Assembly: GCA_001564255.1 (NCBI GenBank)
Contig: LKNC01000072.1
Location: 1-11,308 of the forward strand
DNA length: 11,308 nucleotides
Reading direction: 5' to 3'
Source: Natrialbaceae archaeon Tc-Br11_E2g1
GTDB lineage: Archaea > Halobacteriota > Halobacteria > Halobacteriales > Natrialbaceae
The notes below the pieces were generated by a model, which ran no database searches, was not told the origin of the DNA, and saw only the letters and a list, made by a program, of their open reading frames with translations. Below are positions 7,118 through 11,308 of this stretch, piece by piece. Numbering within the stretch: the first letter of the stretch is position 1; every line of letters starts with the position of its first letter. The position numbers and the translations under genes are program-made.

Positions 7118-8521
7118 GTGAGCGACCGACCACAACGCACGAACGAGTACACTGCCGAACCCACCAGTGACCGGTATCGGCAGTGTCTGTTCGAATGGTT
7201 GGCCGCCCACGGCCCCTTGTGGAACCAGATCAACTACCGACGCCGGCAACAATATTTCAACGAGGATGGCGACGTCTGGGACGCCGAGTACACTGACCTC
7301 TACGACAACTACGCACCCATCCTCGGGAAAGCCACTTGTCAGCAGGTCGCCCGCAAAAACAGCGAAGCGTGGCGAAGCCACTTCCGCCTCCTCGACAAAT
7401 ACCACTCCAACGATCCCTCGGTGACCGAAAAACCGTCCCCGCCGGGGTATTGGGGCAACCGTGACGACGGCTACGAACTTCACGGCCTCATCCGCAACGA
7501 CCTCTACACCCTTGACTGGGACGAGAAACGGAGTACGTTGGAGTTCGGCGTCGGTGATGTACTCGAGGAGAAATACGATTTCGAGTATCAAGAACGAGTC
7601 ACGCTCGAAGTGCGCGGGAATCCACAGTGGGACGGTGACGATAGCAGGGTAGAACTCGTCTACGACGAAGCGGCAGACAAACTTCGTGTCAAGCATCCGG
7701 TTCGCATACGGCCAGACAGATTGCAACAACAGCGACTGGATGCCTTCACTCACACACTCCACCCAGAGAACGCGACGCACGCTGCTGCGATCGACGTCGG
7801 CGCGAACAACACCCTCGCGATCGTCACCACCACCGGGGAAACTGCCGTCTATCACGCTCGTCCGGAATTCGAGCAGTTCCGTGCGTTGTCCACACGGATT
7901 GCCGAATTGCAGTCACAACTCCCCGACGATCGGTACACGAGTCGGCGCATTCAGCGCATATACGATGAACGTGGTGAAAAACGCGATCATAGCCGTGATG
8001 CGGCGGTGAAACACGCCGCAGAGTGGCTCCTTTCGCGCAATGTGGATACAGTGTACGTCGGCAATCTCACCGACGTACTGGACACACACTGGAAGGCGAG
8101 TGTGAACGAGAAGACGCACGCGTTCTGGTCACACCGCCGGTTAGCTGACCGGATTGACCTCACATTCGGAGATGTTGGCATCGGCGTTAAAGTGGTGAGC
8201 GAACGCGATTCGAGTAGCGAGTGTCCTGAGTGTGGTAGCGACGACGTTGTTCGGGATGGCGACGAGTTTCGGTGTCACGACTGTGGACTGGACGCGCATA
8301 GTGACGTGACGGGGGCGTGGAATCTACTCCAATCAGAAGTGGGGCCGATGGCACGGCCCGCCGCCCTATCCGCTGGACGCGATAGGGACGCACCCCTCGA
8401 CAGTGAGGGAGCGTACTGGGAGTGGGATGGACACGACTGGACACCCGCTGGTTTTGGGGAACAGTCGAGTCCGGTTGACCAAACCAGCATCGGCGAACCC
8501 GCAAGTTCACAGCCGGGGTAA
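7118..8521 (+). CDS. tnpB: TnpB RNA-guided nuclease (IS1341-type transposase)
   Basis: TnpB is the omega-RNA-guided DNA nuclease of IS200/IS605 elements and the ancestor of Cas12; it cuts sites next to the element's target motif and helps the element persist. The 467-residue product has a helical N-terminal region (about 1-200) and a split RuvC domain. RuvC-I is AAIDVGANNTLAIV (Asp226). RuvC-III is DAHSDVTGAWNLL (Asp396). The four-Cys zinc ribbon is CPEC (369-372) and CHDC (386-389). At RuvC-II, where TnpB usually has Ile-Glu-x-Leu, this protein reads VYVGNL with Gly315; Glu362 in VSERDSS may take over. The tail after 402 overlaps the omega-RNA. The start is GTG at 7118; an overlapping ATG at 7116 meets a stop at once. 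A TATATTTT at 7106-7113 is too close to serve this start. Codon use is less GC-biased than in the neighbours, consistent with mobility. Confidence 0.93.
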   Translation: MSDRPQRTNEYTAEPTSDRYRQCLFEWLAAHGPLWNQINYRRRQQYFNEDGDVWDAEYTDLYDNYAPILGKATCQQVARKNSEAWRSHFRLLDKYHSNDPSVTEKPSPPGYWGNRDDGYELHGLIRNDLYTLDWDEKRSTLEFGVGDVLEEKYDFEYQERVTLEVRGNPQWDGDDSRVELVYDEAADKLRVKHPVRIRPDRLQQQRLDAFTHTLHPENATHAAAIDVGANNTLAIVTTTGETAVYHARPEFEQFRALSTRIAELQSQLPDDRYTSRRIQRIYDERGEKRDHSRDAAVKHAAEWLLSRNVDTVYVGNLTDVLDTHWKASVNEKTHAFWSHRRLADRIDLTFGDVGIGVKVVSERDSSSECPECGSDDVVRDGDEFRCHDCGLDAHSDVTGAWNLLQSEVGPMARPAALSAGRDRDAPLDSEGAYWEWDGHDWTPAGFGEQSSPVDQTSIGEPASSQPG

Positions 8522-8597
8522 TCTGCTGGCCGGATTGCCCACGGAGGAATCCCACGACTTCAGTCGTGTGGAGGATGTCAACCGCCGTACGTCGGGG
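8340..8597 (+). ncRNA. Predicted omega-RNA (reRNA/sotRNA) of the TnpB element, with guide
   Basis: IS1341-type genes of haloarchaea are known to give sense transcripts overlapping their 3' ends, and TnpB guide RNAs end in sequence just outside the right end. Here the 3' part of tnpB holds consecutive perfect stems: 8342-8346 with 8355-8359 (5 bp), 8364-8370 with 8381-8387 (7 bp), 8394-8398 with 8405-8409 (5 bp), and 8447-8457 with 8479-8488 (10 bp, one bulged T). They are followed by the right-end hairpin. Scaffold would end at TCAA (8581), and the guide would start at 8582 with CCGCCGTACGTCGGGG (16 bases shown; true length unknown). The 5' end is placed only from where the stems begin. Confidence 0.65.
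8551..8571 (+). repeat. Right-end subterminal hairpin of the IS element
   Basis: CACGACT (8553-8559), loop TC, AGTCGTG (8562-8568), then an unpaired T8569 and GG (8570-8571) pairing with CC (8551-8552). An extrahelical T is the IS608 signature. GAAT (8547-8550) abuts the foot and TCAA (8578-8581) lies 6 bases beyond, matching the IS608 right-end guide and cleavage pair. It is also the last stem of the predicted omega-RNA scaffold. Confidence 0.87.
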
Positions 8598-8647
8598 GGA
8601 CGTTTTCGCACGGTTCCAACGGCCTCCCGGCGGGAGGTACGTGCTCG

Positions 8648-8656
8648 TTAACTATA
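8648..8656 (+). promoter_or_regulatory. Possible TATA box of the zinc-finger gene
   Basis: TTAACTATA is the only AT-rich stretch between the element and the next gene. Its centre is about 40 bases before the ATG at 8692, giving a short leader of roughly 13 bases if transcription starts the usual 25-27 bases downstream. Confidence 0.35.
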
Positions 8657-8691
8657 CCGACAATCACGGTATCTGGCGGAACGAACGATCG

Positions 8692-8859
8692 ATGACGTTC
8701 ACCCGCCACGTGCGTCGCCTGTTCGCTGCCGGCGAGTCCGGGAGCACCTACGAGTGTGGGAACTGCGGCCGTGAGTTCGACCTCGACAGGCAGGTGTGTC
8801 CCCGCTGTGGCTCCTATCGGATCCAACGCTCGAGTTACGAGGACCTCGTCTCCGATTAG
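8692..8859 (+). CDS. Small CPxCG-related zinc-finger protein
   Basis: A 55-residue protein with two zinc knuckles, CGNCG (Cys22, Cys25) and CPRCG (Cys36, Cys39), 10 residues apart, enough to bind one Zn2+ in a ribbon. Small proteins of this CPxCG type are abundant in haloarchaea, and most have no known function; adaptor roles in protein or nucleic-acid binding are plausible. The ATG at 8692 is preferred because the longer frame (from 8566) starts inside the transposon's right end. A GTG at 8641 is an alternative giving 72 residues. Its TAG stop overlaps the TAA of the convergent DtxR-like gene by two bases, so the two mRNAs have complementary 3' ends. No transmembrane segment or signal is present. 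Confidence 0.75.
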   Translation: MTFTRHVRRLFAAGESGSTYECGNCGREFDLDRQVCPRCGSYRIQRSSYEDLVSD

Positions 8860-9284
8860 TCGGCTGGTCCACAGATCTCGAGGAGTTTGCAGTAATCGGC
8901 GTCGGGATCGAAACAGTCCGGACACTGCTCTGGACGGTCGATGATCGTGTCCAGACGCTGTGCGACTGTGTCGTCGATGACGCTCTCTAGGGCGCGGGCT
9001 TCCTCCCGGAACTCCTCGACCTCGAGGACGTTCGCGAGAAACCGCTCGATGATACAGTACGTCTGGAGCGCCTGGTGGGCACGTTCTATCCCCTCGTCGG
9101 TCAGTCTGGCTCCTTTGTACTTCTCGTGATCGAGGAGGCCGCGATCCTCGAGTTTGCCGATCATCTCGTTTACGCTCGCGGGGCTGACCTCGAGCATGTC
9201 CGCGAGGGTGCCCGTCGATGCGGGCCCGTCCTCGATCCGCTGTGCGAGATACACCGCCTTGAGATACTGGTCTGCCGTATTCAT
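8856..9284 (-). CDS. DtxR/MntR-fold transcription regulator, atypical ligands and Cys-rich tail
   Basis: A 142-residue protein with the DtxR-family layout: winged helix-turn-helix at about 5-65 (STGTLADMLEVSPASVNEMI, then KLEDRGLLDHEKYKGARLTDEG) and a helical dimerisation domain (QTYCIIERFL, then EEARALESVIDD). Compared with IdeR and MntR from memory, ligand positions look changed: Tyr76 stands where His79 of IdeR would be, Arg replaces Cys102 and Ser101 replaces His106, while Glu80 and Glu100 remain. The C-terminus carries Cys121, Cys124, Cys132 and Cys138 where the usual motif is CPHG. It may sense something other than plain Fe2+ or Mn2+. It has no SH3-like third domain. The start at 9284 overlaps the ferritin-like stop (ATGA) with a GGAG 8 bases upstream, so the two are co-translated and the regulator likely controls its own operon. 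Confidence 0.88.
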   Translation of the reverse strand: MNTADQYLKAVYLAQRIEDGPASTGTLADMLEVSPASVNEMIGKLEDRGLLDHEKYKGARLTDEGIERAHQALQTYCIIERFLANVLEVEEFREEARALESVIDDTVAQRLDTIIDRPEQCPDCFDPDADYCKLLEICGPAD

Positions 9285-9775
9285 TCTCGACGCTCCATGA
9301 CTTCGGTCACTTCCTGTGCTCCCTCGCGTTCTTCCGCACGAATCGATCGAAGCGTCCCGAGGACCCGGCCGCGGTCGACCGAGAAGTCGGCCTCGGAGGC
9401 ATCGATCGCCTCGATCAGGTCGTCGTAGAACTTGTAGGCGGTCTCCTCGTTACAGAGTTGATCGTAGAGGATGCCGTCCGTATCTTCGGGCGGCCCATAG
9501 CGATCGCTCACCAGCCTGTTTATCTCCTCGTAGGGGACCGTCTCGGCGTCCAGTTCGTCGATCAACGTCTCGAGGCGTTCGCGGTGTTGTGCGGACTCCT
9601 CGGTCGCCTCTTCGAGTAGCTCCCGCACCTCCTCGTCGATCTCTTCCCGTTCGGAGTCGGGAAGCGACTCGAGGTGGTGGTCGGCGCGTGACTCGACGAC
9701 TTCCTCGAGGACGACCCCGATCTGGAGGAGGCGGGTGAGCTGGTGGTCGCTCGAGACGCGCTGTCCCAGGCTCAT
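9281..9775 (-). CDS. Ferritin-like four-helix protein
   Basis: A 164-residue, very acidic, almost all-helical protein. Helix A is about 10-37 (LLQIGVVLEEVVESRADHH), helix B about 42-76 (with EEATEESAQHRERLE), a linker with YGPP follows, helix C is about 102-125 (LYDQLCNEETAYKFYDDL) and helix D about 136-160 (RAEEREGAQEV). The Glu and His at the helix centres resemble a ferritin/rubrerythrin diiron protein. However, the canonical ExxH spacing is not clear: helix B offers Glu60 and His64, and helix D has Glu but no His. So iron binding is plausible but unproven. There is no rubredoxin domain. It is translationally coupled to the downstream DtxR-like regulator, which supports a role in metal or redox handling. 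The ATG at 9775 sits 25 bases from a TTAAGTAT box, so the mRNA is probably leaderless. Confidence 0.85.
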   Translation of the reverse strand: MSLGQRVSSDHQLTRLLQIGVVLEEVVESRADHHLESLPDSEREEIDEEVRELLEEATEESAQHRERLETLIDELDAETVPYEEINRLVSDRYGPPEDTDGILYDQLCNEETAYKFYDDLIEAIDASEADFSVDRGRVLGTLRSIRAEEREGAQEVTEVMERRE

Positions 9776-9796
9776 ACCGGGTATTCGGGAGCCACG

Positions 9797-9804
9797 ATAC
9801 TTAA
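9797..9804 (-). promoter_or_regulatory. TATA-like box for the ferritin-like/DtxR operon
   Basis: TTAAGTAT on the minus strand is centred 25 bases before the ATG at 9775, the spacing of a leaderless haloarchaeal promoter. A second AT-rich run, GATAATAAC, lies at about 9821-9829, further upstream, and could be an alternative. No obvious palindromic operator overlaps the box. Confidence 0.6.
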
Positions 9805-9882
9805 CACTCCCTACTCCTCTGTTATTATCTCCTGTGGGCGTCGCAGGCTGTCGTTTCCACGTGACTCGCCCTCGAAAGCCGT

Positions 9883-9900
9883 GGTGAAACCGGTTTCGCC
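9883..9900. repeat. 18-bp palindrome in the ferritin-nac gap
   Basis: GGTGAAACCGGTTTCGCC reads as its own complement over all 9 pairs except one G:T mismatch at the third pair; the inner 12 bases are perfect. It is centred about 115 bases upstream of the ferritin-like start. The symmetry suits a dimeric regulator such as the neighbouring DtxR-like protein, but it lies further upstream than usual for a repressor operator. Confidence 0.5.
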
Positions 9901-10168
9901 ACCGCGTCGTGCCCGGTCTCTCGTCTGGCGTCGCCGAACAGTGTTGCCGAGCCCGTTCGCGAGGATCGGCGTCTCGAGGTCCCCGGCGCGGTAGACGGGC
10001 GAACCGACGGTCTCGAGGCCACGAGGAGGGTGGCGTGTCGACACACGGACGGTACCGAGAACGGCCGATCGCTGTACTGGCGCTACGCCGGCTGGTACTG
10101 GCGGCCGTGTCCGGGTCGCTCGTGGGTCCGCGTTCTCGCGGCACTCGCTTCGGTGTCGGTCGGTAGCC

Positions 10169-10174
10169 TTTTGA
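10169..10174 (+). promoter_or_regulatory. TATA-like box for nac
   Basis: TTTTGA within AGCCTTTTGAGCG is centred about 27 bases before the nac ATG at 10198, consistent with a leaderless transcript of nac and trmI. Confidence 0.55.
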
Positions 10175-10197
10175 GCGCGGATGGCAACGTGTCGGAT

Positions 10198-10563
10198 ATG
10201 TTCGGAGGAGGAGGCGGCGGCCTCAACCCACGCAAGATGGAACAGATGATGAAACAGATGGGCATCGACGTCGAGGACATCGACGCCGAGGAAGTCGTCA
10301 TCCGCACGGACGAACACGACCTCGTGTTCACCGACGCCGAGGTGACCAAGATGGACGCCCGCGGCCAGGAGACCTACCAGATCATCGGCTCGCCCGAAGA
10401 GCGCGAGGCCGGCGACGCGGACGCCGAGGACTCCGGCGACGCGATCCCCGACGACGACGTCGAGATCGTCGCCATGCGAACCGGCGCGAGCGAAGAGGAG
10501 GCCCGGGCGGCCTTAGAGGCCAACGACGGCGACCTCGCGGCCGCGGTCGGGGACCTCGAGTGA
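10198..10563 (+). CDS. nac: Nascent polypeptide-associated complex protein
   Basis: Archaeal NAC is a homodimer that binds ribosomes near the exit tunnel and contacts emerging chains. The 121-residue protein begins with a Gly-rich [23 protein letters not shown], the typical archaeal NAC start. A NAC beta-barrel domain follows (about 30-64, with [21 protein letters not shown] and TYQIIG), then an acidic linker, and a C-terminal UBA domain (about 86-121, with [31 protein letters not shown]). Length matches the family. The ATG at 10198 is favoured by the TATA-like box 27 bases before it; an in-frame ATG at 10030 lies upstream of that box and lacks family sequence. The stop overlaps the GTG of trmI, so both are in one transcript. 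Confidence 0.96.
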   Translation: MFGGGGGGLNPRKMEQMMKQMGIDVEDIDAEEVVIRTDEHDLVFTDAEVTKMDARGQETYQIIGSPEEREAGDADAEDSGDAIPDDDVEIVAMRTGASEEEARAALEANDGDLAAAVGDLE

Positions 10564-11308
10564 CGGCCAGGAAGGTCCTGCTCGTCCGCGGGGACCGCGA
10601 GTACCTCGTCTCGCCCGGCGAGGAACTCGGCACCGACCTGGGCGTCCTCGAGGTGCCCGAAGACCCACAGCCGGGGCAGACCATCGAGACCCATCTGGGC
10701 GACGAATTCCGCGTCCGAAAGCTCCGCGGGCCGGACCTGTTTCACCACTTCGAGCGCACGGGCGCGCCGATGGTCCCCCGCGACGTCGGCCTCGTGATCG
10801 GCGAGACCGGCGTCAGTACGGGCGATCGGGTCCTCGACGCGGGCACCGGAACGGGCGTCCTCGCCGCGTCGATGGCCCGTGCCGGCGCCGCGGTGACCAC
10901 CTACGAACGCGACCCCGAGTTCGCCGGGGTCGCCCGCGAGAACATGGACCTCGCCGGCGTGGTCGACAGCGTCGAGGTCCGGACGGGCGACGTCACCGAG
11001 GACCTCGAGACCGTCCTCGGAGGCGACCCCTTCGACGTGCTCACCCTCGATACGGGCGACGCACCCGATGTCGTGGCTCGAGGCCCGGACCTGCTCGTCG
11101 ACGGCGGCTTCCTGGCGGTGTACAGCCCGTTCGTCGAGGACAGCCGCGAGGTCGTCGAAACCGCCCGGGCGGCCGGCCTCGTCGACGTCCGGACCCGCGA
11201 GACCATCCAGCGGGAGTTCGACTTCGACGATCGGGGCTCGCGCCCGTCGACGGCACCCGTCGGTCACACCGGTTATCTGACACTCGCTCGCAGTCCTGGC
11301 GGCGAGAA
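10560..11308 (+). CDS. trmI: tRNA (adenine-57/58-N1)-methyltransferase, C-terminus cut by window edge
   Basis: TrmI methylates N1 of adenines 57 and 58 in the T-loop of tRNA using S-adenosylmethionine; in archaea m1A57 is the precursor of 1-methylinosine. 249 codons are visible. The N-terminal small barrel (about 1-65, [25 protein letters not shown]) is followed by a Rossmann methyltransferase fold with SAM motif [17 protein letters not shown] (91-106), acidic motif TYERDPE (114-120) and [12 protein letters not shown] (138-149). Near the end, [17 protein letters not shown] matches the family C-terminus, so only a few residues are probably missing. The GTG start is chosen because it overlaps the nac stop (GTGA) and gives the full barrel; no ATG is available nearby. 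Coupling with nac puts a ribosome-associated chaperone and a tRNA modification enzyme under one promoter. Confidence 0.93.
   Translation, partial: MTARKVLLVRGDREYLVSPGEELGTDLGVLEVPEDPQPGQTIETHLGDEFRVRKLRGPDLFHHFERTGAPMVPRDVGLVIGETGVSTGDRVLDAGTGTGVLAASMARAGAAVTTYERDPEFAGVARENMDLAGVVDSVEVRTGDVTEDLETVLGGDPFDVLTLDTGDAPDVVARGPDLLVDGGFLAVYSPFVEDSREVVETARAAGLVDVRTRETIQREFDFDDRGSRPSTAPVGHTGYLTLARSPGGE

Larger units (their letters stand above)
6991..8581 (+). mobile_element. IS200/IS605-family element, IS608-like ends, tnpB only (IS1341 type)
   Basis: The ends are readable directly. The left end follows TTAC at 6987-6990 and has a subterminal hairpin at 7009-7029. The right end has GAAT at 8547-8550 abutting a near-identical hairpin at 8551-8571, then TCAA at 8578-8581. 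GAAT and TCAA are exactly the right guide and cleavage tetranucleotides known from IS608, while the left end has AATG in the guide position (AAAG in IS608). There are no terminal inverted repeats and no target duplication, as expected for single-strand transposition by a Y1 transposase. The total is 1591 bp. Only tnpB is inside; there is no trace of tnpA, so movement would need TnpA supplied in trans. It lies between the divergent otsA and zinc-finger genes. Confidence 0.88.
9776..10197. other. 422-bp gap between divergent genes, with a weak minus-strand ORF
   Basis: The stretch separates the ferritin-like operon from nac, which are divergent, and holds both promoters at its edges. The middle has no recognised RNA or protein family. 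A minus-strand frame from a GTG at 10044 to a stop at 9811 could encode 77 residues. Its early part (about codons 9-34) has typical haloarchaeal third positions (25 of 26 are G or C), but the rest does not; overall 54 of 77 codons end in G or C, lower than the clear genes around it. It could be a gene remnant or a small unknown gene. Its stop overlaps the region just upstream of the ferritin promoter. Confidence 0.3.

Noticed and set aside
8566..8691. N-terminal extension of the zinc-finger protein
   Set aside because: The first codons fall in the right-end hairpin of the transposon, and the extra 42 residues have weaker codon bias. The ATG at 8692 is better, though a GTG at 8641 cannot be excluded.
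10030..10197. Longer nac starting at an upstream ATG
   Set aside because: The added 56 residues are not NAC-like, and the likely TATA box lies inside them, 27 bases before the ATG at 10198.
1..11308. CRISPR array, tRNA or rRNA genes
   Set aside because: No regularly spaced repeats were seen, no tRNA T-loop/acceptor pattern was recognised in the gaps, and no rRNA-like sequence was found. The frequent CTCGAG is the favoured Leu-Glu codon pair, not a repeat family.

Overview
The window is chromosomal DNA from a haloarchaeon (class Halobacteria). GC content and third-position GC are very high. The proteins are strongly acidic, stop/start overlaps (ATGA, GTGA, TAATG) are common, and two genes have a TATA-like element 25-27 bases from their start codon, as expected for leaderless mRNAs. 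I cannot name the genus from this sequence.

Region 1 (1-4199, minus strand) is a lysine/diaminopimelate operon read dapA > dapB > dapD > lysA > dapF, with dapF running off the left edge. Three of the four junctions are overlapping stop/start codons. DapD shows that the succinylated branch of the DAP pathway is used; the matching desuccinylase (dapE) is not in the window.

Region 2 (4416-6869, minus strand) is the trehalose pair otsA > otsB, 3 bp apart: trehalose-6-phosphate synthase and its phosphatase, making a compatible solute. A C-tract and a G-tract that can pair lie upstream of otsA.

Region 3 (6991-8581) is a tnpA-less IS200/IS605 element of the IS608 type carrying only tnpB. Its ends can be read to the base: TTAC target on the left, TCAA cleavage site on the right, and subterminal hairpins with one bulged base at each end. 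The 3' part of tnpB folds into a series of stems and very probably encodes the omega-RNA, whose guide would be the first bases outside the element (8582 onward). The RuvC-II glutamate is missing from its usual place in this TnpB.

Region 4 (8692-9775) holds a 55-residue CPxCG-type zinc-finger protein converging on a coupled pair: a ferritin-like four-helix protein and a DtxR-fold regulator that appears to have lost canonical metal ligands and gained a Cys-rich tail. A 422-bp gap with an 18-bp palindrome follows.

Region 5 (10198-end, plus strand) is nac (archaeal nascent polypeptide-associated complex protein) overlapping trmI (tRNA m1A57/58 methyltransferase), which runs off the right edge nearly complete. 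The most interesting points are the TnpB/omega-RNA element with its relocated catalytic residue and readable guide, and the ferritin-like/DtxR-variant pair.
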